DNA of 15,216 nt from JBFJVZ01 sp041623895 (GTDB lineage: Bacteria > Planctomycetota > Planctomycetia > Pirellulales > Pirellulaceae). The position numbers and the translations under genes were made by a program. Below, piece after piece: positions 1 through 7,134 of the stretch. Within the stretch, counting starts at the first letter, position 1, and each line of letters opens with the position of its first letter. The DNA is taken from assembly GCA_041623895.1 (NCBI GenBank), contig JBFJVZ010000160.1, positions 1 through 15,216 of the forward strand, in the 5' to 3' direction. Under the pieces are notes generated by a model. It saw only the letters and a program-made list of their open reading frames with translations. It was not told the DNA's origin and did no database searches.

Positions 1-422
1 CGCCCCGACAATGACTTGGTGACAACTGCTCCGGCATCCATTTCCGGGGCCAGGGTCAGCAGCTTGACATGTCCACGGCCGGCTTCCAATAAACGTTCGG
101 CGGTCTCGACAGTTGCCGGAATCACGGCTGCAGCGGGATGCGCGCCGACGAATCCATCGGCAGCGTTGATGAAAGGACCCTCGACATGGATGCCCGAAAC
201 GATGCTGGCAAATTCCGCTGACGTGTCAATCAATTCAGCGACCCGCGCGATGCGACGAATCATGACATCCAAGGGAGCGGTGATGATGGTTGCCAGTGCA
301 GTCTTGACGCCGTCGGATTTCAGTTTCTGACAAACGACGGCGGCATCTTGATCGGCACAGGAGTCGCCATTGAAGTCGACGCCAGCATAGCCATTCACCT
401 GTAGATCGACGAACCCCGTCAT
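1..422 (-). CDS. nagA: N-acetylglucosamine-6-phosphate deacetylase (partial, 3' end outside window)
   Basis: NagA removes the acetyl group from GlcNAc-6-phosphate in the cytoplasm, the step before NagB. The 140 visible residues contain the barrel-entry motif GFVDLQVNGYAG (Q8-x-N10, matching the E. coli-type Q-x-N, not the H-x-H of Bacillus-type enzymes) and GIHVEGPF with the metal-ligand glutamate at E81, followed by GAHP. The ATG at 422 lies 16 bp after the nagB stop, so the two are probably one operon. No start codon lies between this ATG and the nagB stop in this frame, so the protein begins at the barrel and lacks the roughly 50-residue N-terminal part of the small beta-domain found in E. 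coli NagA. The C-terminus is cut by the window edge. The family call is firm; substrate specificity is inferred. Confidence 0.9.
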   Translation of the reverse strand, partial: MTGFVDLQVNGYAGVDFNGDSCADQDAAVVCQKLKSDGVKTALATIITAPLDVMIRRIARVAELIDTSAEFASIVSGIHVEGPFINAADGFVGAHPAAAVIPATVETAERLLEAGRGHVKLLTLAPEMDAGAVVTKSLSG

Positions 423-438
423 CTGTTCTCGCTGAGTA

Positions 439-1200
439 TTAAGCTCTCTGAGTCGCTGATACGGTTGAATCACTCAGTTGCGACGCAGCAGCTTCGTCCA
501 GGATCAAAGTTGCACCGTCGTGCTCGCGCAAGATACTTGCGGGGATCTGCGGACTGATTTCATCTTCCAGCGTCCGTCGCACGGCTTCGGCTTTTCGTTC
601 GTCCGGAACGCTGCAATAGATCCTGGCTGATTTCATGATCTGCCGCACCGACATACTGATCGCTTGCGTGGGAACGTCGGCCAGCGACGCAAACCAACCT
701 TCGCCGACTTGCTGTTGCCGGCACGGCTCATCAAGTTCGACAATCAGATACGGATCCTCTGTTTCAAAGTCGGCCGGCGGATCGTTGAACGCCAGGTGCC
801 CGTTCTCTCCGATGCCAACCATAGCCACATCGATCGGTGATTGTTTCAGCAAGTCGCCGACCCGGGCAATCGTCTCGTTTGGATCGGCATCGCCGCGTAA
901 ATAGTGAAACTCGGCAAGCGGCACGTGATCGACGAAACGCTCTTTCAGATAGCGGCAAAACGAAGCCGGGTGCTCGATCGGTACGCCGATGTACTCGTCC
1001 AGGTGAAAGCCATGGATCTTGGACCAATCGATATCGGGCTGCGCGATCAGTTGACTGAGGACGTCGAATTGCGACGCCCCCGTGGCAATGACGAGATTGG
1101 CTCTGCCGCGTTCGTTAATCGCGGTCCGCAGGTCTTGGGCGGCGCGCTCGGCAGCGACCCGTCCCATTTCAGCGCTATTGGCGGTGATGATTGTTTGCAT
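439..1200 (-). CDS. nagB: Glucosamine-6-phosphate deaminase
   Basis: This 253-residue enzyme is expected to convert glucosamine-6-phosphate to fructose-6-phosphate and ammonia in the cytoplasm. Motifs seen: the phosphate-loop-like ATGAS at 39-43, FHLDEYIGVP with D68 (E. coli D72) and GIGENGHLAFNDP at 129-141, where H135 matches catalytic H143. Two positions of the E. coli catalytic set differ: D141 aligns with N133 and E148 with D140. Asparagine at the first occurs, as I recall, in other bacterial NagB proteins; the Glu-to-Asp change is conservative. Length fits the family (about 240-266). The ATG at 1200 has no Shine-Dalgarno sequence; the mRNA before it reads TTTTCCTCCA. It is followed 16 bp later by nagA and preceded by an 88-bp gap after a DUF1501 gene. 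Confidence 0.93.
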   Translation of the reverse strand: MQTIITANSAEMGRVAAERAAQDLRTAINERGRANLVIATGASQFDVLSQLIAQPDIDWSKIHGFHLDEYIGVPIEHPASFCRYLKERFVDHVPLAEFHYLRGDADPNETIARVGDLLKQSPIDVAMVGIGENGHLAFNDPPADFETEDPYLIVELDEPCRQQQVGEGWFASLADVPTQAISMSVRQIMKSARIYCSVPDERKAEAVRRTLEDEISPQIPASILREHDGATLILDEAAASQLSDSTVSATQRA

Positions 1201-1226
1201 TGGAGGAAAACGTTTTTTGGGGGTTG

Positions 1227-1242
1227 CCAGGACAAGTCCTGG
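1227..1242. promoter_or_regulatory. 16-bp perfect palindrome upstream of nagB
   Basis: CCAGGACAAGTCCTGG reads identically on both strands and lies 27-42 bp before the nagB ATG in the 88-bp gap after DUF1501 gene 1. A second palindrome, AAAACGTTTT, lies at 1207-1216. No T-run follows on the minus strand, so an intrinsic terminator is unlikely. A repressor operator or a small mRNA hairpin is possible. No regulator gene is visible in the window. Confidence 0.35.
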
Positions 1243-1288
1243 TCTGCGACTTCGACTGGTGAGACGGAAACTTACTCCACAGATGGAA

Positions 1289-2713
1289 CTACGCCAAGAT
1301 ATCGCTGACCGGTTCGGCCGGTTCGACGCCGGTCAACCGCATATCCAGACCTTGGAACTTGACCGCAAAACGTTTGTGATCGATGCCCAGCAGATGCAAC
1401 ATCGTGGCATGCATGTCCCGTACGTGCACGATATCCTGGACGGCGTTGTAACCGAGTTCATCGGTGGCTCCGTACGTGATGCCGCTTTTGATTCCGCCGC
1501 CCGCCATCCACATCGAAAAACCTTTGATGTGGTGATCGCGGCCCGGTCCGCCTTTGCCTTGGAACATCGGCGTGCGGCCGAATTCTCCGCCCCAGATGAT
1601 CAAAGTGTCCTCCAGCATGCCCCGCTGTTTCAGGTCAGTCAACAATGCCCACGTCGGTTTGTCGGTCAAACCACAACAGATATCCATGTACTTTTCCAGC
1701 CCGCCATGGTGATCCCAGCCTCGATGATAAAGGTGGATAAAGCGGACGCCGCGCTGGGCCAGGCGACGTGCCAGCAAACAGTTGGAGGCATAAGATCCGT
1801 CACCCGGTTTGGCGCCGTACATATCCAAGATGTGTTGTGGTTCATCCGAGAAATCCGCCAACTGCGGTACGGACGTTTGCATCCGAAACGCCATCTCGTA
1901 GGTCGCCAGGCGTGTTTCGATTTCCGGGTCGCCCGTCGCCTGCAGGCGGTGGCGATTGAGTTGGTTGACGGTTTCGATCAAGCGACGTTGTCCCTCCGGC
2001 GAAACCCCCGACGGTGTTTGCACGTAGTTGACGGGCTGTCCACTGCTGCTGAATTCGACGCCTTGATAACGGCTGGGTAGAAAACCGGCGGCCCATTGAC
2101 GAGATGCGATTGGCTGCGGATTGCGTCCGCCCACACTGGTCAGCACGACGAAGCCGGGAAGATCATCGCTTTCGCTGCCCAAACCATATGTGACCCAGGA
2201 ACCCATCGACGGCCGGCCGCTGATTGCGGTACCGGTGTTCATAAACGTGTGCGCGGGGTCATGGTTGATTTGTTCGGTCACCATCGAACGAATCACGCAG
2301 ATGTCGTCAGCCATCTTTTGATGCCAGGGCAGAAAATCGCTAATCAGTTGGCCTGACTTTCCGTATCGTGCAAATTTCGTAAGCGGGCCCTGGCATTTCA
2401 GCTGTTGGCCCTGCAACTGCGCGATCGGCTGGCCTTGGGTGTACGACTCCGGCATCGGCTTGCCATCCAGCTTGGCAAGTTCCGGTTTATAGTCAAACGT
2501 TTCCAGGTGCGACGGCCCTCCGGCCATGCACAGAAAGATCACGCGTTTGACGCGCGGCTGATGATGCGGCAAGCCCGCTCGCCCCGCTGGATTGGCCAAG
2601 GAAGCCGCAGCATCGGAGTCTTTCGCCAACAATAACGAGAGTGCCGTGCTGCCGACGCCAAGACCGCAGCCGGAAAGAAACGTGCGGCGGTTTGATTCGT
2701 TGGAACTAAACAT
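1289..2713 (-). CDS. DUF1501 family protein, Tat-exported (gene 1)
   Basis: This 474-residue protein belongs to DUF1501, which is related to the alkaline phosphatase/sulfatase fold and abundant in planctomycetes; its reaction is unknown. The N-terminus carries a twin-arginine signal: NRRTFLSG with R9-R10, then a Gly/Ala/Leu-rich stretch to about residue 36, so export in a folded state is likely. Family hallmarks seen are FLCMAGGPSHLETFDYKP near 60, WGGEFGRTP near 380 and GRDHH just after, then MAGGGIKSG and the C-terminal VHVRDMHATMLHLLGIDH. The ATG at 2713 lies 2 bp beyond the stop of the PSCyt/DUF1553 gene, indicating translational coupling; this adjacency is the usual planctomycete arrangement. 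No truncation is seen. Family call firm, function open. Confidence 0.93.
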   Translation of the reverse strand: MFSSNESNRRTFLSGCGLGVGSTALSLLLAKDSDAAASLANPAGRAGLPHHQPRVKRVIFLCMAGGPSHLETFDYKPELAKLDGKPMPESYTQGQPIAQLQGQQLKCQGPLTKFARYGKSGQLISDFLPWHQKMADDICVIRSMVTEQINHDPAHTFMNTGTAISGRPSMGSWVTYGLGSESDDLPGFVVLTSVGGRNPQPIASRQWAAGFLPSRYQGVEFSSSGQPVNYVQTPSGVSPEGQRRLIETVNQLNRHRLQATGDPEIETRLATYEMAFRMQTSVPQLADFSDEPQHILDMYGAKPGDGSYASNCLLARRLAQRGVRFIHLYHRGWDHHGGLEKYMDICCGLTDKPTWALLTDLKQRGMLEDTLIIWGGEFGRTPMFQGKGGPGRDHHIKGFSMWMAGGGIKSGITYGATDELGYNAVQDIVHVRDMHATMLHLLGIDHKRFAVKFQGLDMRLTGVEPAEPVSDILA

Positions 2714-2715
2714 CG

Positions 2716-5034
2716 TTAATATCTGGCCACCGTTTCATAGAGGTTCAAGATTGCTCGTGTGACCGCGGTCCAGGCTGCTAATTCGATGGGATCGGCGGTC
2801 TTGGCGTACGCTGCCGAGCCGGCGATAGCTTCAGCGTCATCCGGGTGCGCGGTGTAATACGCCCGCTGCTGATCCAACAATGATCGTAGCGCCTCAATTT
2901 CCACCGCATCGGGCCAGCGGGAAGTTGCCAGTCGAAAAGCTGTGCGTATTCGATCCGCATCGTTCTCTTCGGTAGCCAGGATTCTGGCTGCCATCGCCAC
3001 CGCTGCCTCGATCATCGAATGATCATTCAGCAGTACCAGAGCTTCCAGCGGCGTATTGGATCGGGGACGCTGGGCGGTGCACTCTTCGCGGCTGGGCGCA
3101 TCGAACGCTTTGAGCATCGGATGCAAATACTGCCGTTGCCAGTGAACGTAAACTCCGCGCCGCCAATGCGCAGCACCGCGATCAGGCAGGTACGAGCGCT
3201 GGGGAAAATTCAAATGCCGATAATAACCCGGCGGTTGATGCGGCTTGACACTGCCCCCGCCAACATCGCGGACCAACAACCCGCTCAGCGAAAGCAGATT
3301 GTCGCGCACCATTTCAGCCGCTAGCCGATATCGGGACTGCCGCGCAAACCACTGATTGTACGGATCATCGGCGAGTTGCTGTTTCCTGGCATCCGATGAT
3401 TGCCGATAGGTTCGTGAAAGCACCAGTCGCCGCATCATCGCCTTGACATCCCAACCACTGGCGATGAAGTCGACCGCTAACTGGTCCAGCAATTGCGGGT
3501 GCGTCGGCGGCTGACCCTGGCCGCCGAAATCGCCCAGCGAAGACGAGATTCCGCGGCCAAACGTCAGGTACCAAAAGCGATTGACGAAGACTCGTGCGGT
3601 CAAACCTCCGACACCGTTCTTGTCATCGACCAGCCAATTGGCCAGATCAAGCCGGTTGGCGCGGCGATCACCCACATCTAGTTGCCGCATGAATTCCGGA
3701 ACCGTGGGCTGCACGATGGGACCACTGTCATCAAGCCAATTGCCGCGCGGCAGCACGCGGATTTCCCGCGGCTGGATCGATTGCGTGACCATCGTCTCGC
3801 GTTTCGATTTTTCCAAGCGTTCCTTGATTGCCGTCAAGGACTGAAGCTGTTGCGGATCGTCTTCGCCGATTGTTTCAAGTTGTCGTTCCACGTCGGCCAG
3901 CCACTGACGCTGCCAGCGACTGAGCACGGCGATTTCCGGTGCCCGCTTGGTCGGTAATGAATTCGTACCTATCTTGAAATGTTGTGCCTCGTCAACGTCA
4001 GCGAAAAATGCAACCAATGAATAGAAGTCTTTGGACGTGAATGGATCGTACTTGTGATCGTGGCATTGAGCACAGCCAACGGTCGCACCCATCCACACCG
4101 CCGACAAATTACGGATTCGGTCTGCCGCATAAATTGCCAAGTATTCTTTTGGCTGCACACCGCCTTCGTGAGACGTCTGCAACAACCGGTTGTAACCGGT
4201 CGCGACGATCTGCTCCGTGGTCGCATCCGCTAACAAATCGCCAGCAAGCTGTTCGCGCGTGAATTGATCAAACGGCATGTTATCGTTGAAAGCGTCAATC
4301 ACATAATCACGATACGGAGTGATCTTGTGATCCTGGTCGCCGTGATAACCGACGGTGTCAGCGAAACGGACCAGGTCAAGCCAGTAGATCGCCATCCTTT
4401 CGCCGAACGCCGGTGAGGCAAGCAGCCGGTCGACATGATCGCGATAAGCCCGACGACTGGGGTCGGCCAGGAACCGGTCAAGTTCCGTCTGGCTTGGCGG
4501 CAAGCCAGTCAAATCAAAGGTGACGCGGCGTATCAATGTCGTTGGATCGGTGTCGGTCGCAGGCGGAAGGTTTTGTTGCTGACGTTTTGCCGACACAAAG
4601 TTATCCAGCGGATCCAGCGGCCAGGAAGCATCGCCCGCTTGCGGCGTAGGCTGTGCGACCGGGGGAACGTAAGCCCAATAAGCTTCGTAGGGCGCGCCCG
4701 CGGCGATCCATTGTTTCAGCAGTTCGATTTGCTGCGGCGAAAGTTTTTTTCCCGACTCGGGCGGCGGCATCAATTCATCCGCATCACTCGACGTGATACG
4801 TGCGATCAACTCACTCTCCTCAAGATTGCCCGGCACAATGGCGTGGTCTTTCGCGTCCGCTTCGATATCCAACCGCAAGTCTGCTTCGCGGTGCGCCGGA
4901 TCGGGGCCATGACAAAAGAAACAGGTGTCGGACAGGATCGGTCGGATGTCGCGATTGAACGACAGATCACCGTCCACAGCACAAACCGCTGGGGTCCATA
5001 GCAGAAGGTGCAAGAATAATATCGAGCGATACAT
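2716..5034 (-). CDS. Planctomycete cytochrome C / DUF1549 / DUF1553 protein (gene 1)
   Basis: This 772-residue protein has a Sec-type signal (hydrophobic residues 4-19, ending near AVCAVDG), then a PSCyt1 domain with the heme c motif CFFCH at 38-42 and an ELMPPP segment at 87-92 whose Met could be the distal ligand. DUF1549 spans about 140-350 and contains a second CxxCH, CAQCH at 321-325, in the conserved context CHDHKYDP. DUF1553 spans about 455-750 (VFVNRFWYLTFGRGI, THPQLLDQLAVDF, LVLSRTYRQSS). It is shorter than its neighbour (921 residues), lacking some of the middle section. Location outside the cytoplasmic membrane and heme binding are inferred from signal and motifs; the reaction is unknown. 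It is followed 2 bp later by its DUF1501 partner. Confidence 0.93.
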   Translation of the reverse strand: MYRSILFLHLLLWTPAVCAVDGDLSFNRDIRPILSDTCFFCHGPDPAHREADLRLDIEADAKDHAIVPGNLEESELIARITSSDADELMPPPESGKKLSPQQIELLKQWIAAGAPYEAYWAYVPPVAQPTPQAGDASWPLDPLDNFVSAKRQQQNLPPATDTDPTTLIRRVTFDLTGLPPSQTELDRFLADPSRRAYRDHVDRLLASPAFGERMAIYWLDLVRFADTVGYHGDQDHKITPYRDYVIDAFNDNMPFDQFTREQLAGDLLADATTEQIVATGYNRLLQTSHEGGVQPKEYLAIYAADRIRNLSAVWMGATVGCAQCHDHKYDPFTSKDFYSLVAFFADVDEAQHFKIGTNSLPTKRAPEIAVLSRWQRQWLADVERQLETIGEDDPQQLQSLTAIKERLEKSKRETMVTQSIQPREIRVLPRGNWLDDSGPIVQPTVPEFMRQLDVGDRRANRLDLANWLVDDKNGVGGLTARVFVNRFWYLTFGRGISSSLGDFGGQGQPPTHPQLLDQLAVDFIASGWDVKAMMRRLVLSRTYRQSSDARKQQLADDPYNQWFARQSRYRLAAEMVRDNLLSLSGLLVRDVGGGSVKPHQPPGYYRHLNFPQRSYLPDRGAAHWRRGVYVHWQRQYLHPMLKAFDAPSREECTAQRPRSNTPLEALVLLNDHSMIEAAVAMAARILATEENDADRIRTAFRLATSRWPDAVEIEALRSLLDQQRAYYTAHPDDAEAIAGSAAYAKTADPIELAAWTAVTRAILNLYETVARY

Positions 5035-5114
5035 CCGGTCTTCCGACTTTCGCTACATGAGTTCTAAAAACGCTCTAATGGCTCTGGTCCACTCAGGTTT
5101 TCGGGTAGCCGGCT

Positions 5115-5158
5115 TCGCCAGAATTCGGATCGTTCGGCGATTCACTGAAGTCTGGCGA
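5115..5158. other. Inverted repeat in the DUF1501-2 / PSCyt-1 gap
   Basis: The 168-bp gap 5035-5202 contains TCGCCAGA (5115-5122) and its perfect complement TCTGGCGA (5151-5158), extended by three more pairs after one mismatch. It could form a stem in the transcript after the DUF1501 gene 2 stop at 5203. No T-run follows, so a terminator is not well supported. Nothing else recognisable is in this gap. Confidence 0.25.
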
Positions 5159-5202
5159 CCCCAGCTACCAACGAGGACCAAATTCTTCGCCGGACCAAAC
5201 CG

Positions 5203-6654
5203 CTAACCGATTAGTTCTTCGATTACTTTACCACCGAATTGGCTGAGTTGTTTGAAACGGCCGGCGTGATAGTAGGTGAGTTTGTTGTCGTCCAAGCCGA
5301 GAAGCCGCAGCAAAGTGACGTGAAAGTCACGGATATGACGGACATTTTCAACGGCTTTGGCACCGATCTCGTCCGTTCCCCCCACGGTGTGACCCGCGTT
5401 GCAGCCGCCGCCAGCAAGCCAAATCGTCATCGCGTCCGGGTTATGATCGCGTCCATAGGCGATCCCACCGCGAACGCCATTGTCGGGTGTACGGCCAAAT
5501 TCGCCCATCCAAACGATCAGCGTTTCCTCCAGCAGGCCGCGGTCGCGAAGATCGCGAATCAAGGCTGCGATCGGTTTGTCGACGGTCGGAATCAACGCGC
5601 CGTGGGCTTTGGCGATGTAATCGTGCGAATCCCAGGTGCTGGCGTAGACTTGAACATAACGGACGCCTTTTTCGACCAACTTGCGAGCCAGCAAACATCT
5701 GCGGCCAAAGTTATCGGTTGGTTCGCTTCCCACACCGTACATGTCCAGCGTCTGTTGGGACTCATCGTCAATATTCAGTGTCTCCGGAACTTGCATTTGC
5801 ATCCGAAACGCCAGCTCGTAATTCTGCATTCGCGCGGCCAAGTCATCATGCTGTGGATGCAGCGCGGCATGCCGCTGATTCAGCTTTTGCAGAAAGTTCA
5901 AGTTCTTGCGCTGGTGTTCGCGCGTGATCCCCTCCGGGGGCGCAATGTCCAATATTGGCGAACCTTTTGGACGTAGCGGCGTGCCTTGCAATGCGGTCGG
6001 CAGATAACCATTGGACCAATTCGCTGCGCCGCCTTGAGGGTAAGCCAGCTCCGGCAGGACAATGAATCCCGGAAGGTCTTTGTTCTCGCTGCCCAAACCG
6101 TAGTTGACCCAGGCGCCAATCGATGGATCACCGCCAAACCGGTTACCGGTGTTGACGTGATAGTTGGCGGTGGGATGGTTGACTGATTCGACCTGGCAGC
6201 CGCGGTAGAAGCAAAGTTCATCGGCGACACCGGCCAGGTTTTCCCACAGCTCGCACATGTCCGCGCCGCTTTCGCCGGCCTTGCGAAAGCTGAATGGAGA
6301 CTTGACGTAATACCGCCGGCCGCTGCTCATGGCGGATTGCTTTTCGCCGCTGCGATGAAACTCTTTCAGATGCAGTTTGTCCAGTTCAGGCTTGGGGTCA
6401 AAGGTATCGATGTGCGATGGACCGCCTTCCATGTACAGGAAAATGCAGTGCTTGGCTTTCGCCTCGGGAAAGTGTGGTCCGCGAGCGGAGTTTTTTCCTG
6501 CGGCGGATTCTGCCTTCGACGTCTCAGCCAACAACGATGTGAAGGCAACGGCGCCCAACGAGGCACCAAGTCCATAAAGAAAGTCACGACGGGGGGAGGA
6601 AGGCGGAAGGAGGAAGGAGGAAGGAGGAAGGCGGAAGGAGGAAGGCTTGTTCAT
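5203..6654 (-). CDS. DUF1501 family protein, Tat-exported, with heptamer-repeat-encoded N-terminus (gene 2)
   Basis: This 483-residue protein is a paralogue of DUF1501 gene 1. Hallmarks: FLYMEGGPSHIDTFDPKP, WMGEFGRTP, GRDHN, LAGGGCNAG and a C-terminal RHIRDFHVTLLRLLGLDD. The Tat motif is SPRRDFLYG with R22-R23, followed by a hydrophobic stretch and AETSKA. Unusually, residues 4-20 are encoded by the tandem heptamer array at 6598-6646, giving a seven-residue period (PSSFRLP, PSSFLLP, PSS) ahead of the Arg pair. No alternative start lies between the array and the Tat motif, so the ATG at 6654 is taken. No good ribosome-binding site precedes it. Unlike gene 1 it is not adjacent to its PSCyt partner: 515 bp holding a four-helix-bundle gene and repeats separate them. 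Catalytic role unknown. Confidence 0.92.
   Translation of the reverse strand: MNKPSSFRLPPSSFLLPPSSPRRDFLYGLGASLGAVAFTSLLAETSKAESAAGKNSARGPHFPEAKAKHCIFLYMEGGPSHIDTFDPKPELDKLHLKEFHRSGEKQSAMSSGRRYYVKSPFSFRKAGESGADMCELWENLAGVADELCFYRGCQVESVNHPTANYHVNTGNRFGGDPSIGAWVNYGLGSENKDLPGFIVLPELAYPQGGAANWSNGYLPTALQGTPLRPKGSPILDIAPPEGITREHQRKNLNFLQKLNQRHAALHPQHDDLAARMQNYELAFRMQMQVPETLNIDDESQQTLDMYGVGSEPTDNFGRRCLLARKLVEKGVRYVQVYASTWDSHDYIAKAHGALIPTVDKPIAALIRDLRDRGLLEETLIVWMGEFGRTPDNGVRGGIAYGRDHNPDAMTIWLAGGGCNAGHTVGGTDEIGAKAVENVRHIRDFHVTLLRLLGLDDNKLTYYHAGRFKQLSQFGGKVIEELIG
6591..6646. repeat. Tandem heptamer array, tract A
   Basis: Seven uninterrupted copies of GGAAGG(A/C) occupy 6598-6646 (49 bp), preceded by a degenerate copy GGGGGGA at 6591-6597. 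The plus strand is pure purine apart from the C at three unit ends. Read on the minus strand, the array lies inside DUF1501 gene 2 and encodes its N-terminal PSSFxLP repeat. A 7-bp unit is not a multiple of three, so any gain or loss of other than three units would shift the frame. Confidence 0.95.
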
Positions 6655-6673
6655 GGTTCGTTCTTGTTACTTC

Positions 6674-6701
6674 CGGAGGAGGAAGGCGGAAGGAGGAATG
6701 A
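6674..6701. repeat. Heptamer repeat, tract B
   Basis: About four copies of the same heptamer in the same orientation as tract A: CGGAGGA, GGAAGGC, GGAAGGA, GGAATGA. It lies just upstream of the DUF1501 gene 2 start codon. It is complementary to tract C. Confidence 0.85.
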
Positions 6702-6749
6702 GGTTAGACGATGGTTCATATTCCGCCTTCTACCTTCTACCTTCCTCCT
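6677..6749. other. Imperfect hairpin formed by tracts B and C
   Basis: Arms 6677-6698 and 6728-6749 can pair over 22 positions with 18 Watson-Crick pairs, including an uninterrupted 10-bp block (6677-6686 with 6740-6749), around a 29-nt loop. An alternative register pairs 6682-6691 perfectly with 6721-6730. In the transcript this hairpin would sit between the end of the four-helix-bundle gene and the DUF1501 gene 2 start. Confidence 0.5.
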
Positions 6750-6752
6750 TCA
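6718..6752. repeat. Heptamer repeat, tract C (left copy of the 33-bp direct repeat)
   Basis: On the minus strand this tract reads TGAAGGA, GGAAGGT, AGAAGGT, AGAAGGC, GGAATAT. Positions 6719-6751 match 7136-7168 at 32 of 33 bases, 417 bp apart; the only difference is T6731 against C7148. It overlaps the 3' end of the four-helix-bundle gene and supplies its last codons and its TAG stop. Confidence 0.95.
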
Positions 6753-7110
6753 TCTTGGCGTTTTTGATGCAGGTTGTGAATATTGCACTTAACTCATCTG
6801 CCTCACGAATCAGATTGTCGAGTTTTTCTGGCTTGATCAATTCGGACTCCGTTAACAATTCCATCCAGTACATCGATTCTTCCAACTCCTGGTGACCACC
6901 TCCGATTTTACTCACAAATTCGGCGGTCGAACGAGCTCGCGTGCCTTCGCGATAGTGTGCTCCCACGGATGTACCGGAGCGGAGAAGTTGCTTACCGATG
7001 ACTTGTGCCTCCGTAGTCTTTGGCAGACTGGCATAAACACGAATGATGCGTAATGCAAAACCCTTGGTACGTTGCTTCAGATCCTGCATGATTGCCCCTT
7101 TGAACTTCAT
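6730..7110 (-). CDS. Four-helix-bundle protein, 23S rRNA intervening-sequence protein (S23/IVP) family
   Basis: This 126-residue protein matches the family best known from ORFs inside 23S rRNA intervening sequences (PF05635/TIGR02436), structurally related to Avd, the RNA- and RT-binding accessory protein of diversity-generating retroelements. Diagnostic segments are RIIRVYASLPKT at 21-32, VIGKQLLRSGTSVGAHYREG at 37-56, ARSTAEFVSKIG at 59-70 and ESMYWMELL at 78-86; the rest is helical and charged. Residues from about 118 (AKMKEEGRR) and the stop codon come from repeat tract C. The ATG at 7110 is used; Met8 (7089) is a later option. No rRNA, RT or variable repeat is nearby, so neither classic context applies. 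A hand count of 6781-7080 gives about 49% GC, which looks lower than the flanking genes. Molecular role here is unknown; nucleic-acid binding is a family-based guess. Confidence 0.88.
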   Translation of the reverse strand: MKFKGAIMQDLKQRTKGFALRIIRVYASLPKTTEAQVIGKQLLRSGTSVGAHYREGTRARSTAEFVSKIGGGHQELEESMYWMELLTESELIKPEKLDNLIREADELSAIFTTCIKNAKMKEEGRR

Positions 7111-7134
7111 TTTCTTTACCGTCTCGACACCGCA

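Noticed and set aside
16..330. Plus-strand open frame at the left edge
   Set aside because: The minus strand here is a clear nagA 5' half with family motifs; the plus-strand product shows none.
1227..1242. Intrinsic terminator between DUF1501 gene 1 and nagB
   Set aside because: The stem is good but it is followed on the minus strand by CAACCCCC and an A-run, not a T-run.
1082..2080. 332-codon open frame on the plus strand opposite nagB and DUF1501 gene 1
   Set aside because: It is antisense to two clear family members and reads as arginine/histidine-rich sequence without a recognisable domain; a shadow of high-GC coding sequence. The same applies to the plus-strand frames at 5239-5976, 8763-9605 and 12064-12606.
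6730..7110. Classical 23S rRNA intervening sequence
   Set aside because: The flanking DNA is clearly PSCyt and DUF1501 protein-coding sequence; no rRNA is present in the window.
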